A stretch of 64,000 nt of DNA from Ligustrum vulgare. Lineage: Eukaryota; Streptophyta; Magnoliopsida; Lamiales; Oleaceae. The translations under genes were made by a program, and so were the position numbers. This document shows, piece after piece, positions 32,347 through 45,795 of the stretch. Every line of letters begins with the position of its first letter. The stretch's first letter is position 1. The DNA lies in the NCBI GenBank assembly GCA_963555705.1, contig OY743168.1:18172139-18236138 (forward strand). The letters run 5' to 3'. The notes beneath the pieces are model-generated. The model made no database searches. It was not told the origin of the DNA and was given only the letters and a program-made list of their open reading frames with translations.

Positions 32347-35045
32347 TAGAGGTGACAAACGAGTCGAGACGCTTGTCGGCTCATCGACTCGTGATAACAT
32401 GAGCCACGAGCAGCTCAGCTGGCCAAAATGACGAACCAATAACCGAGCCAATCAACCGAATTGAAAATCGAGCCGAACTCGGCTCGTATTGCCATGAGCG
32501 GCTCGTGAAATCAATATTTTTTTTTATTTTTTCTTTAATACTTTGTGACTGTTTCAAGATGGTCACAAAGCATTAAAATGACCGATAGGGGACCCCAATG
32601 GTCATTTAAAAATCTATTTCTTTTTTCACCTATAAATATTTCTCCATTTCATTCCAATTTTACCAAAATACTCTACAGTTCTACTCTCTTCAAACAATCC
32701 CATTCAAATATTTAATGTTTATTTACATTATTTATATTTCAATTTCCCAATTCATTCTATATTATAATTTATATATTATACACACTTCATTTTCAACATT
32801 TTTATCAACTTATACATTTCAATTCTCATATTCAAAAATAATACTTTACAAGTATACCAGATTTGTTGAAGAATTGTTCGAAGGGGAACTTGGATTTGGT
32901 GGGCTCAACCCCACAATCTAACTTCAATGAAGAATTTGTCAATCTGAACGACATTCCGATTCCATAAAACATTGATGAGATCTTCGTTTGTCATCTAATT
33001 GATTTGGATTATATTGGAGAAGTTGTTGTAATTTTAGAAAATGAGTCGGTCAATATTCCCGACGCAAGAGAGGAGCGAAAAGGTTGGAAAATGTAAGAAA
33101 GCTGCAAAGTGTTAGGAACATTTTAAATTGGTGTCAACTGGGCATATAACTGCCATAAATCAAGAGTTTAAAGTAGTGTGCAAATATTGTGCGCAACAGC
33201 TGATATAACAAAAAGGTATAGGTATTACACACCTCAACCGTTACTATCGTAAGTGTGTGACAAAACATGGGTACGTTGACACAAATCAAAGTCAATTGCA
33301 ATTTGGTTCGTCCGCTACTGATTCTATATCTAAACTTACAACGTGGATGTGTTATGAAGAAGAAAATCGAGTTGGAATGGTTCAATTCATTGCGGGGGCG
33401 AAGTTGCCACTAAGCATGTGGACGGCGAATACGTCGATGCCTACGTCAAACCATATCTTCAACTAAGGTATGTTGGTATTAGTAAGAACACGTTTCGTTA
33501 TGACACTATAAATTATTTTATTAAAACTAAGAAACAACTAATAACATATATAAATAAATATGATGGTGTTATTTCATTTACTTCTAATATTTGGGAAGGT
33601 CTTAATAAAAGAGGTTATATAGTTGGAACTGCACATTATATTGGTTCACTTTGGGTCTTGTATAAAAAATTTATTGCTTTTAAAGTTATAGAAATTTCCC
33701 GTAATGCAACTAACCTATTTAATGTTACATTACAAATTTTTAGAGAATATAGTTGTGAAAGTATAATTCAATCATTTATGTTCGATAATGCTGGTGTAAA
33801 TAAACCTGTTTTAGATAAATTATGTAGAATTTTAATCCTGAATTCAGTGAATCTTTATCTCGTGTAAGATGTGCATATCATATTTTAAATTTAATTATTC
33901 AAGATGGAATAAAACATAGTAAAGACCAAATTGATAGAATTAGGGATGCATTAGTTTACATTTTCTCCAAGTAGGAAGCAGTATTTTGAAGAATTATATT
34001 TACAATATTGTAAAGATGCGATAAAATATATCACAAATGTATGGCATAAGTGAAACTCGACATATTTATTACTTAAATCGTGTGAAGGTTATGAACACAT
34101 TATAACTGAGTATTATAACAGTAGAACTGTTAGAAATGAAAATGAATCTGTATTAATAGAAGAGGATTGAGAAGTTGCTTTTAAATTCAAATTTTTTTTT
34201 ACAAGTTTTATAATTCAACCAACATATTATATGGGGTATGCTACTCAACTAGTTCAAGAGTTCTTAAACATCTTTATATTATTGCAAGAACTTTTCATTT
34301 GTATATAAATGATTCATTTTTTATTGATATGATATACTATGGAGATAAAATTTAGAAAATATTGGGAAGATTTACCTATTTTCCCTTAGTGTCGTAATGG
34401 ACCCGCGTTACAATTTAAAAGGTACGAATTTTTTTTAAAAATCAATAACGCGTTGATGTTGGACACTCCTATCACTTATAATAATTTAGAAAGCACGTTA
34501 GTAAGCATGTATAACTCATATGCGGTAAGATTAGGTACTAGTGTTAGTTGTACACCATCTGCACCATCACGTACCACTACACTTGAAGAAGACGAAGTAG
34601 AATTATTAGATCTAATGGAAGAAATCAGGAATACGTAAGGAACTTCTTCTTATTACAGTATGTCCCCTAATTTTCATAATGAATCTAGATCGTCCAATCC
34701 ACTTGTAATACCTAACGAACTAAAACATTATTTTAAGCAAGAATTACTTAGGAACGTAGAGCTCAAAGATTATTTACAATTTGATTTACTTGAACTTTGG
34801 TGAACGAACGAATGGAGATATCCAATTGTTTCTCCCATAACAAAAGATTTACTAATACCTCCGGTTAGCATGATAACTTCGGAATCTGCTTTTAGAACGG
34901 GTAAAAGGACTTCGTTAGAAGTAAGAAGTCGACTCAAAGAAGACATTTTGGAAGCGTTAATGTGCCTAAAAGATTGAAAAGATGCTCATTTTGATATACA
35001 AAATAAGTATGACAAAATCTTATGTAGTCAGGTAAATGATATTTA
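32347..35045 (+). mobile_element. Degraded hAT (Ac-like) transposon
   Basis: The left end TAGAGGTGACAAACGAG at 32347 is of the hAT type. It is followed by a subterminal zone (32360-32515) crowded with GGCTCG/CGAGCC words, the usual transposase-binding region. A transposase pseudogene follows. No matching right end or 8-bp duplication was found, so the 3' end appears lost. Confidence 0.7.
33130..34990 (+). pseudogene. hAT transposase pseudogene
   Basis: Blocks in order: BED zinc finger (VVCKYC, then LNRYYRKC; about 33160-33260), N-terminal region (YLQLRYVGISKNTFRYDTIN), RNase H-like core (GVISFTSNIWEG, GTAHYIG, FMFDNAGVN), the RCAYHILNLIIQD block (33868-33910), WNSTYLLLKSCEGYEH, VVMDPRYNLKG, and the C-terminal dimerisation region (YPIVSPITKDLLIPPVSMIT, SRLKEDILEALMCLKD; 34810-34975). 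It is broken by in-frame stops, for example TAA in the BED finger at about 33209 and TGA after CLKD, and by several frame shifts. It cannot encode active transposase. Confidence 0.85.
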
Positions 35046-35859
35046 ATTTTATACTTTTAATTTCTTTACTTTAAAGTTTAATCTTTACATAAATACTATG
35101 TTTATTTCAAAAAAAAAAAAAAAAAATGTACACGTAACAAGTTGTTCGTGTACAATTTTAGCTCCACCTATTAGAAAATTCAATTATTCAAGTCAGTAGT
35201 CAATCCCAAACCTGGAAAAATGAAGAGTGTTTTAAACTTTTGAATTTTAATTTATTCTATCATAGTTTTTTGAATTTTATGAACTAGAAGATGTGAAATT
35301 TAAAGGTGTGGGCACGTATTATCCAACATGCATTTCTACATTTGAATTTCCTTAATTTAATTGGATGTATTCAACAGTTCGTGACTCTTATTATCTTCGT
35401 TAATTTCGTGGGCAAAGTCGAAAGCTGGCTCTGCTCAATCCATCGCCATCTCTAGGTGAATTGGCTTATCCCTTATAAATCATGCAATATCAGACCTTCA
35501 TGTGGGTTGGTCATTAGCATTGGGGTTACCGTGAAGGGGTAACCAGCCTATTACTAGAACTTATGATTTAATTATCTTACATGCTTACGTGTTTGAGGTG
35601 TGAAGCATCTTATAATTTTTTGATTTTATGTTGACTTATTCATATTTGTTGTGTTTTGTTAATTACGTTAGATTTCTTTTGACCCTAGGACTACCCGCTG
35701 TAGTTAATTGTCAATTTGTGATTTCTTGTTAAGTTCGCGTCCATAAATGAATGCACTTTTTTTGTTTGGAAATTCTCAATGGAGAATAGGATTTTTCCAT
35801 CTGACAACATAAAATGAGGGGAGTTTTGGTTCAACAAAAAGTTTCAAATGCTATTGTTG

Positions 35860-36326
35860 GAAATTTTCCATTGATTTGTCAGAGGAACAAATAGATGATT
35901 TAGAAGAGTTTGCTTATACTTCAATTATTTTACACATATTTGATGCTATTTTGAAAAAGTTCGGTAAACTTTATATCATGAAAGAACTTTGAAAAAATTT
36001 AGAGGACTTTTATTTACTTAAAACTACCTCTAACAAACTTTACATGAAAGATTTTCCAGCCTTAAGATTGATCCTACAAAGGATCCGATGACAATTTGCA
36101 TGTATTTAACAAACTTGTGCAATCTATTGTTAATTGTCGTGAAGAGGTGCCAGAAACCTACAAGGCAATTATTTTACTTAATTCCATGCCCAAATTATAT
36201 AGAGAGATTAAGAATGCAATTAAGCATGATATGGACAATCTCACACCTGAGATTGTCATTAATTCTCTTAAAAGTGCGAAAATAGAGATTAGGGGTGAGA
36301 AAGAGATTAAGATAGATGGTGAATGA
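35860..36326 (+). pseudogene. Copia gag relic (UBN2-type)
   Basis: Several frames together give a copia gag: RFSSLKIDPTKDP, then VQSIVNCREEVPETYKAI, LLNSMPKLYREIKNAIK and ITPE-like sequence up to SAKIEIRGEKE. Stops and shifts separate the first part from the 3' open part (36096-36326). No protease or polymerase follows, and no LTRs could be assigned. Confidence 0.6.
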
Positions 36327-38022
36327 TAAGTGTGATTTACATACTTATTTTGGTTTTAAATTGACAATTTAATTGACAAATTGAGTGAATTTCTACTAAT
36401 AATTTGTGTTTATCTTTTACAATTAGGTACATCCTCAAATGGAATGAAAATGGACAAGATCGAAAAGCAATCAAGCTACAAGAAGAGCAAATTTGATGTC
36501 CAAAGACCCAATTGAAAGAAATCAGAAGTTTGAGGACTCAATTACAACATCTAAGAAAGTTGGGGGATTAGAGATGCAAATATTTCAGGGGCGTATTTGT
36601 AATAAAAGTCAAAAATTGAGGAATAAATTGAAGAAGATCAGAAGATGAGGGGCTTGAAAAGAAAGGGAAAGAAAAGAAAAGAAAAGAAAAATAATATAAC
36701 ATTAACAGATAGATTTTTAATTGTCTCCCACTCGATCGCGTGGGCCAATTTCGTCCAACCGGATTTTATTTTTTGTTTTTATTATTTTACGTTAAGGGTG
36801 TGTTTGGTTCGATTTGGACGCATTTTTAGGACATTTTTAGGTCTAATTTTTGGGAGTGTTTATACTCCCACTTCTTAATACCCGAAAGTGAAGTATACAT
36901 GATGATGGATATGAGTCATTTTAAGCAGAAGAGCATTGTTCAAAACAATAGTGACTCGAGTAATGACCTGAGCGATCAAGGTGAAAACGCACACCCACAT
37001 CAGAACATGCGCGCAGGCGCGCACACACATTGCCACCACCACCACCGTCACTACTAATAAAGTAGTTTCCAGAAACCCACCGCCACCACCTGTCCACAAC
37101 CCACCATCATCAGTAGCACTAAGCACCATCTCCTTACCACCACGTCGCACCAACACCGCACTTAACAAATAAACATAGGCAAGAGCTCCACCGTCGATAG
37201 ACAGGAGCAGCTGCGCACAGTGGCACGAGTTTGGTAAGCTGCTGTGCAACCTTATGATGTTGCGTGCACCATCCGTACGTCGATGCATGCATCTTTGCAA
37301 GGAGCGACGAGACATAAATACTTCCTGGTTGCGCGCAACAAGGTTGCTACGAGCCTTCATCCTACTCCTACTTTACGGTTGCTACGACGCGTCTCCATCC
37401 ACACGAATACACGATTGCTCTGATGGTGGCAAGATTCACGTCAGTGCTTTGCCACCAAATTTAGAAAACTTGATTATGAACATTTTTGGCAAAAAATGAT
37501 TTTAGTGCTTTGTCGCCAAATTTAGAATACTTTAATACCCATTTAGAACCCGTTACATATTTTAATTTTAATTTTTTTTTTTGGCATTGATAATGAAGTA
37601 AAAATATAACAACATCCATTGTCCAAAAATAAATAGACTCCAATTGTCAAAAAATAAGTAAATATCAAATAGTCTACTTGTCCAAAATTATATACTGTTA
37701 AAATTTAAATACAATAATTTTTTTTTAAAAATTAATGGATATATGTGTTGGGTATGAGTTTTTCTACAATACCCATACCCTACCCATACCCATATCGAGT
37801 TTTTAAATCTATACTCATACTCTACCGACAACCCATTGGGTAGGATAATTTCCACCCATTTGTGTCGGGTACCCAACGAGTTTTGAGTACGTGGATAGTA
37901 TTGTCATCCCTAGATACTATTGAGGATACTCAAGATTTTTAGTGATTATTGAACCAAACTAAAAGAAAAAAAACTATTCATCTTGCAAAAACATAAAAGT
38001 AAATGAAACACATAATTTGTTT
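36327..38022. other. Repeat-derived intergenic sequence
   Basis: Retroelement-like debris without protein homology. At 37895-37912 a hAT-type end in inverted orientation (TTGTCATCCCTA) closes a short region of repeated TACCCATACCC and GGGTACCCAACG words. I could not find its partner. The open frames here have skewed composition and no recognisable domain. Confidence 0.45.
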
Positions 38023-38027
38023 CAGCC

Positions 38028-41000
38028 TGTAGCGCCCCGAGTTCCGTATACCCGGTTAACCACGTCATTTACTGGTCTAAATTTTTCGAATAATATTTTT
38101 GCGGAAGAAATAATTGAAATTCATTTTTGGCAACATTAAATAAACTGTAATGGCCGATAAAATTGAAAACATTTATGAAACCATTTGAAATAGTAAATCG
38201 AACCATTAATTTTGTAAAGAAATTGACAATGTCATAATTTCTCAAATAAATGAACTTCTCTAAATTATTCGATGTTTGGAAAATACGGAAATTATAAATG
38301 TCAAACTTTCAACCGTTTAACGATTATTGCCACCATCATTCATCGCTCGCCACCGTCTCCGAAATCTGCAAAACTGTTAAAAAGTAGGGCGAGCATTTCA
38401 TGGGGGAAATACTCAGTAGACTCATCGCAAATTAATTAATTTATAAGATGATTAAACACATAAATCCCGGCTCTTTATAAAACGGGCATTGATAGGGCTT
38501 CTTTATAAAACGGCTTTTGATAAAACTCATATTGTGCATTACAGCACGGGACATATTTTGAAAATCATCAGCTCTTCGAAAACAGTTCTTTGAAAAAATT
38601 TCTTTGAAAATAGCTATTTGAAAACAGCTCTTTGAAAACCATATACTTATAAAAACACATTTTAATTATGCTAAGCATAATTTTCTTTTGAAAGCATAGG
38701 GGTCATTTTCATCATAACATAGGATAGGATCGAAATCCTCATAAACATAGGGAGACACAAGAATTTTACCGAACTTAGGTGACAAGAATTCTTATGCAGT
38801 AAAATCATAGTAAGTATACCAAGAATAATTTTTGAAATTCATAGGGATCATTTCCATCATAACATAGGATATGATCGAAATCCTCATAAACATATGGAGA
38901 CAAGAATTTTACCGAACTTAGGTGGCAAATCCTCATAAACATATGGAAACACAGGAATTTTACCGAACTTAGGTGGCAAATCCTCATAAACATATGGAGA
39001 CACAAGAATTTTACCGAACTTAGGTGGCAAGAATTCTTATGTATAGCGCTACTAAAACTCCGGTCCCCTTAACATAATCATAAACTTATCATATGGGACC
39101 CATAGCAATCTTGGTAGATTGATTTCATAGCAATGATCCAAAAAAACATTTTCGTGAAGCATAGGGTATACTTACTTTTCGTAAAAACATAAAGTATATT
39201 TTCTTTTCATAAAAACATACTTACTTTTCGTAAAAATATAAAGTATATTTTCTTTTCATAAAAACATACTTACTTTTCTTAAAAATTGACTTTCACAAGT
39301 CACATGACATTTATATGAAATCATAATTTAAATCAATTAATAAGTGAGAGTCTACCTCAAATCCGACGAGTGCAAAGTTGAGCGGGAATGACTTCAATTT
39401 CTTTAAATTCTCCGTACGCTTCGTCTTAGCCAATAAGTCACTTTAGTCTATCGAATATATAGTTCAAAATGATAAATTATAATTTGAGAACTGAAATTGA
39501 TGTTTTGAAGGTTGAGGGACTAAAATGAATACTTTTGAAAGTTCAGGGACTAAAATAGATAATTTGAAAGTTGAGTCGGAAACTCAAAACAATAGGGTTG
39601 AAATAATATATTTTAAAACAATAGAGGCTGATTAAAACTTATTTAAAACTTAAGGGCTGAAATTGATAAGTTTAAAAGCTGAAAGGACTGAAATAAAACC
39701 TTTTTAAAACATAGGGACTGATTTGAAATAACTTTAAAACTTTAAAAGGGCTGAAATAAACTATTCAAAGCTGTAGGGACTGATTTAAATCATTTAGAAA
39801 ACTTAGGGACCAAAGTGTAAAATCTGGAAGGTAATATAATATCCTGTTTCTCTCACTTTCCCCATTTCAGATCAGAGGAGAGTGAGGGGAGTGTGCGATC
39901 GGTGATCCTCAGCCGGCTGTGACTCGACTGAAATTGATGTCCGGCAGGTGATTTCGCCGGTGAAACACCGGCAGCAAGGTGGCGGTGAGTGGCGACACAG
40001 ATGGTGATTCAAAATTGGGATCTGGGCGTGAGTTTTAGGTGCGAGACCGAAAGTAAATCGAGGTTGGAAATTGTGGTTTCAGATGGTGAATCGTCGATTT
40101 AGGTAGGTTACTGATCTATTTCTTGATTTTCGTGGATGTTGGGTTGATTGCAAATTGGTGGTGATGACGATCAGAGACTCTGGTGGTGGATTGAATTTAG
40201 TGACAGGGAGTGAAAGTGGATGAAGCTGAAGTGATTGCCTGAAATGAAGTTGGGTGGATGCTAAACTGAAATTGTACAGGGGTGGTTTGGGATTCGTTTG
40301 GGTGTTGATGCAGACTGTGATGGTGGAGATTGAGTGATTCCAGTGTAGTGGTTGGTTGTGACATGGCTGAAGGTTGGCGAATTGGTGGTGCTTGACTGGA
40401 TTGTTGAAGTAATCGTCATGGCTATGGTTCAGTTTGATGGGTTGGCAGTGGTGAATTTGATCTGAATGGAGGTGCTGGGAGTGATGGAAATCGTGTGTTG
40501 GTTTGAGCTGAGGAGAGAGGCTGGTGAGTAGTGGTTGCAGGCTATCCGAATTGGTTTCAAATTGATGTATATGATGGTGGATTGAATTGTGCAGGCTGGT
40601 GGAAGTGATGTGGTTTGAAGAAAGGGCTGAATTTATGGGATTGTGAGGGGATGGATGACATATATAAGATTGAGAAAACAAAGTATGGTGGAGAGTTAGG
40701 TTGTAATGGGGTGGAGAAATTGGAGAAATGATGAGTGCGTGAATTATTATGTTGATGATGAATGCATGGATGAGAAGAGAAATACGTGGGAATCTTGGCA
40801 GAAATTATGAGTTTTGCTGGAGGTGGTGGCTAATGATGAGGCTAATATTTTAATTAGTGTTGGTGGCACCTTTGAACAAATTGTTCAGAATTTGGAGTTG
40901 AGACATGGGTGGAGATGATGATAATGATTCAGGGTGGTGGGGTATGGTGATGTATAAAGAGAGGACCTTGCTGGAAAGAATGGTTGAGAGATGAAAAAGG

Positions 41001-41460
41001 AGCTCTAAAGGAAAATGCACATGGGAGAGGTTTGGGGAAAAATGGACGGTTTAGGAATTATAGGATTAAGTTAAGATAATTAACTAAAATTTTGACTAAC
41101 TTTGATTTGAAAATGTATTTAAAACTGATATATTTTGGACTGAAAATAAATTTAAAAATAAATAAATATTGAGATAAAAATTGAATTACGTATTTGGACT
41201 TGAAATAATTTGAATAAGAAAAATTGAGATATTTTTTAATAAATTTGGAATTTAAAAATGATTTTGAAAATAATACTTTAAAATAATATAATTTTAGAAA
41301 TTCGGACATTTAATTTAAAATCGAACAAATTCGATATTTCTTGACTTGGCTAGACGAATCCGTCGCGGCGTTAACTTCAAAATAATGGGTGAAATAGTAG
41401 CGACACAATTTTCTAAATATTAAAATAATTATTTATTGCATAAAAATCTTGGTCGCTACA
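38028..41460. mobile_element. 3.43-kb solo LTR
   Basis: The ends TGTAGCG and CGCTACA are perfect inverted 7-mers with TG...CA termini. The element is flanked by perfect 5-bp duplications CAGCC at 38023-38027 and 41461-41465. No primer-binding site, polypurine tract or gag-pol lies inside, so I read the whole as one long LTR left by recombination. LTRs of this size occur in Tekay/Del-type gypsy elements. Inside are a tandem array of about 57-bp units (about 38700-39040; words CCTCATAAACATA and TTTTACCGAACTTAGGTGG) and an array of shorter units with AGGGACTGA or GGGCTGAAAT (39470-39810). Confidence 0.85.
38700..39040. repeat. Tandem array inside the large LTR
   Basis: Units of roughly 57 bp share CCTCATAAACATA, GAATTTTACCGAACTT and AGGTGGCAA. 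Two near-identical units abut at 38880-39030, with more diverged ones before. Arrays like this explain part of the unusual LTR length. Confidence 0.75.
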
Positions 41461-42280
41461 CAGCCGAAGCTCCAGAAGTTCAGTGATAATGTCACATAAT
41501 CTCCTATTGAGCATCCATTTAACAAGGATATTGCTCGATTGCACTATAAACATCCAAAAATGGCAAAAAGTTCAGTATAATTACAGATATACATAATAGA
41601 GACTACAGAAGCCACTCATGTAAGGATCTTCACAGTTCTATACTAAAAATCACCAAGAATCATGCAAAAACTTTAGAAAAAAAAAACTTAGAACGCTCAA
41701 CCCAAACTATCTCACTCGGAAATATACAACACGAGGGAATAATAAATGGATCACACTCTCGAATAAGGCATTCAAGTGAAGGAAAAATAAGGAGGCACTC
41801 AACCCTTATTTTTCTATCCAAATCGCCTTGAAGCCATACGAAGACCAAAGTCCAGAAGGATGAAACACTACCAAGTGAAACGACAAACAAAGAATCAAGC
41901 TGATCTAGATCCAATGGTGCATGATTAGCCAGGTGTCACACATCTACAGAAAACTGCATAACACTTAAAGAAGTGTTAAACTATAAAACACGATTTCACC
42001 AAATTTTGGGAGCACACACATTTCACACTTGCACAACTTATTCTCAACAGTTTTTAATTTATAAATAATCTATAGTTTTCGAGGTAAAATATGTGGTTGA
42101 AAAGTGGTTTGATAAAATATATGCGTTTAAAAAATATTTTGGAGAAATGTATTGTTTGCAAACAGAGACTATTAATCCACTCAATAAAATTTGAACCAAA
42201 ATTTGAGACAATTAAACTCGGCCAATTAACTACTGCATTTCAAATTGGAGTTGCTTGAACATAATTCCAAGATGAAAACT

Positions 42281-42435
42281 GAACCTTTGTTTGGTATAAA
42301 TTAAAATAAGAATTTTAGTAAATTTTGATAAAAGTTGATGAGATGTGTGATTAAAAAGTTATGGATATCATAAAACACGTGGTTGGAATTAATTGTTGAC
42401 TTTAACTTAAAATTAAAATCAAAGACAAGTGGGGC
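42281..42435. mobile_element. Tourist-like MITE
   Basis: The left end GAACCTTTGTTTGGTATA and right end AAGTGGGGC are weakly inverted. The interior matches the 24518-24691 element (TTGATGAGATGTGTG, TTGTAGACTT-like words). Confidence 0.5.
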
Positions 42436-43033
42436 TAAATTCTAATATACAAACCATGATTTGGATTTGGATAAGGGTAATTATATTAATACCACACATT
42501 TTTATATCTACACCATAATTTAATTGCAAGGAATATCTTCAATATTTGTTTACTTTTGCTCTTATGTCCTCAATTTTTTTTTCATCGCATTATTATTTAT
42601 AACATTCAATTAATTAACATATTTTGTTTCTAATCAAGATTTGTATTCAAATATTCTTCTAATTTGCATTGAAAATGTGTGCAAATATTTTTTTAAACTT
42701 GTGTATTAATTATTTATTTTGTTTATTTAAAAGTATGAGAGATAAATAAGTATTTTTCGCCCTCTTAACAAATATTTTGGATGAAAATCGTCTCTAAAGA
42801 CAAGATGTGAAAATTAATAAAAAATTGATAATAAAAAAATTATTAAAAAAAACTTGGCAGGGTAAATGTAAGAGTAAGAAAAACTTATGAATCTTCATTA
42901 AAATTAAAATATGGTGTGATTAACAAAAAATGTGGTGTTAATATATTTACCCTTTGGATAATCTAGAGTAGAATAGAATCAAGTAATAAATTTGAAGGAC
43001 ATAACCAATAAAAAAACGCAAAGAGACAATTAA

Positions 43034-43198
43034 GCCTATGTTTGGCAAACCCAAAAATAAAATGTTTTTAAAAAACACAATTTTTCAAATTATTTTTCAA
43101 CTATACATATTTTATCCCTCCACTTTTTAACCATACATTTTACCTAAAAAATATAAAAAACTATATTTTTAAACATAAAATTTTTAACAAACAAAGCC
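43034..43198. mobile_element. Tourist-like MITE
   Basis: GCCTATGTTTGGCAAAC at the left; TTAACAAACAAAGCC inverted at the right; TAA duplications at 43031-43033 and 43199-43201. Confidence 0.7.
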
Positions 43199-44399
43199 TA
43201 AATAAGGTCGAGTACAAGTTGACCACACCAGATAGCATCTGGTCGCGATCGACCACGTTACTTTTTGCTATAAAACGGAATATTGACCAGGATTCGGAGA
43301 GTTCAAAACGGTGGGGGTGCCCACAGAGTCCTTAAACGGGACTGTCACTTTCCACGGGGGTCGAAATTTTTGGGATATTTTTGTCACATTTAATATGTCA
43401 AAATCAAATATATAAATGAATATAGAATAGAATTGATTGTTAAGCTTTTATATGAACAAAAAAATTGAATAATCTTTGACTAATTTATTTTGTTTTAACC
43501 TTTCCCCACGTGCAAGTATAAACTTATTCAGATGAGACTTAATAAAAATAAAACTCATTTTCAAAAGTAATAAGGATATGTTTGATAGGTCCATATTTGT
43601 TATGAAAAATATAAATCTTTTCCATTTTATTTTTATTTTTTATTTTTGCTTGTTAGACAACCCAAATTTGACACTGAAAAATATTTGCTTTGCCCACTCC
43701 ACTCAACTAATTGGCTGGAAATTCATGGAAAATGTTTACTTTGCTTTTTGCAAGATTTTCATTTGTCACCTTACATGGCAAATCTATTTCTTCACGTTTG
43801 ATCTTTTTAACTGTTGTTAAATGACTTATTTTTTTTAAAAAAAATATTATTATTATTATTATCAAGTACAAATATGTTAAAAAATTAAAAAATAATTAAA
43901 ATAGCTAAATTTTACTCTATTTTCATGAAAAATAATGTCAATCAAATAACAAAACTTTTTACTTAGAAAATTAAACAAATCAAACATTTTCAATTGATAT
44001 TTTTTCACGAAAATAATTTTTAGACAAATCAATTCTTTAAAAAATATTTTCTCTCCACCAATTTTCTATCCTCGCAATCGAACACATCATAGTATTTTTA
44101 CTCGTTTTGTTCTTCAATTCAATACTTTTATATCACAAGAATTTATTAAGTCATCTCTCACTCCAAATTCTAAGTAGACGTCTATAAACATTCGCCCGAA
44201 TTGTAGTTATAATATATCTAATACTTTTATCAATTCGGATTCTTGTTCATTTGTATTAAGTCAACTTTGTCCAGTGAACAAATTTAGTTTTTTTTTTTTT
44301 TTTTAATTCTAGAATTTTTTCCGTTATTTAAACAGGTAAAGTGGTCGAGGTATTGCTCATTGTAATGAACATTGATGCAATGTATTAGGGCATCTTTAA

Positions 44400-45040
44400 T
44401 AGAGATGGCAAAAAAATCCGATCCGTTCCGTCGATCCGATCCGAAAAAATCCCGATCCGTGGATCGACGGATCGAAATTTTTGTGATCCGCCCCGATCCG
44501 AAAATTCACGGAGCGGATTTGGATCGGGGCTGATCCGATCCGCGATCCGAATTTTTTTTTAATATAATTTTTTTATCATGTATAAAAATCTAATATTATA
44601 AATTTTGTAGCAAACTTTAATTTTTGGGAATAACCTGCAATCTTTGCATTTTAAAGAAAACACATTTTTCATGTTCTTCATTTGAAGAAAGAATTACAAT
44701 AAGTGATGGTAAAAAAACTCGATCCGTTGAATCGGCGAATCGGCCTCTATACGTCTCGTTTTAATAAAATAAATAAAATTTAATAAAAAAATAAATTTTC
44801 TAAATTTTTTATAAAAGATTTAATTTAAAATATATTTAAAAAAATTAAAAAAATAAAAAATAAATAAATTTTTTTTTTGGCGGATTGGTCCACGGATCGG
44901 TGGACCGATCCGCCCCGATCCGAACCCGACCCGACCCGACCCGACCCGAAATTTGACGGATCTCGGGGCGGATCCGGATTGGGCAAAAAAATCTCGGGGC
45001 GGGGCGGATCGAGGTCCGATCCGCCCCGTTGCCATCTCTA
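44400..45040. mobile_element. hAT-type MITE with clustered GATCCG words
   Basis: TAGAGATGGCAA at the left and, inverted, TTGCCATCTCTA at the right form the terminal repeats. Both subterminal zones (44415-44550 and 44880-45030) are packed with GATCCG/CGGATC, as expected for clustered transposase-binding sites of hAT elements. There is no transposase. An 8-bp target duplication is not evident. It ends about 1.1 kb upstream of the SERK start codon. Confidence 0.75.
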
Positions 45041-45770
45041 AACGCTCACGGCCTATTCAAGTTTTTATGTCAAAAAAATATTAAAATATTTCATTTTGCG
45101 TCAGAAGGTCAGCGGAAGGTCTGTAGTCAGACCTTGTTGAAGACTTTTCATTTTTTTTTTTTTATAAATTTGGTGTGTCCCTTTCTCTCATCAAATTTCT
45201 TTTTATTCTCTTTACTCAATCATTTTCTCTCTCTTTCAATTTTATATTGTTCACTGGCTTGATCGACCATGAGTTTTATGTTCTTAGAGGTTACTAAATT
45301 GAGTCCAAAGTCAAACAAAGTGTTGCAATTCAAAAGGAAAGTGGTTGAATTCTTGATGATAGAAGACTAATTTCTTGATTTATTTTTTTGATTTCTTAAC
45401 ATTATCCATAGAAATTAATAAAAAGCAATGATAAAATTTCAAAATCGTCATAATGGGACGATGGATAATATGATCGTTCTTATTTCATTCTGTTCATGAA
45501 AATCGAGATAGAATCTCGAAAACTTGGAACAAAAATCAACACTCAATAGCCCAAAGTATTTATGTTGTATTACAGGGAGAGCGTCAAGTCATCAACACGT
45601 TTGATGTGAAGACAGTTCGGGTAACCCGGGCAGACCCCACCGTCGGGCAGCTCTCAAAAACACCGCACACGCTCAAAAAGAAAACGATAATTATCCCACA
45701 CACTCGCACAATCACTTTCTCTCTCTCCCTCCACCTCGATGCAGATTGCAGAGAGAGTAATAGATTTGTA

Positions 45771-45795
45771 GAGAGAGAGAGAGAGAGAGAGAGAG
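45771..45795. repeat. (GA)n microsatellite in the SERK leader region
   Basis: Thirteen GA repeats, preceded by CT-rich sequence at 45715-45732. CT/GA tracts of this kind are typical of plant 5' leaders, so the SERK transcript probably starts near here and has a long 5' UTR; that is inference. Confidence 0.7.

Larger units (their letters stand above)
41466..44399. other. AT-rich intergenic sequence with MITEs
   Basis: No gene is supported. MITEs are listed separately. Degraded half copies of the same MITE family, with the core AAAATATGTGGTTGAAAAGT, occur at about 42070-42175; similar halves lie at about 10925-11045 and 31035-31110. Confidence 0.55.

Noticed and set aside
36875..37360. 161-codon minus-strand frame
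   Set aside because: Low-complexity CACCAC/GTGGTG composition, no domain, and surrounded by repeat debris.
32347..37912. One 5.6-kb hAT element from TAGAGGTGACAA to TTGTCATCCCTA
   Set aside because: The flanking 8-mers do not match and an unrelated copia gag lies between; the two ends are treated as separate relics.
38700..39040. CRISPR-like direct repeats
   Set aside because: They are contiguous tandem units within a plant LTR, without unique spacers.
40079..40681. 200-codon minus-strand frame rich in His, Ser and Pro
   Set aside because: It lies inside the solo LTR, is antisense to a simple TGGTG-rich region and has no domain.
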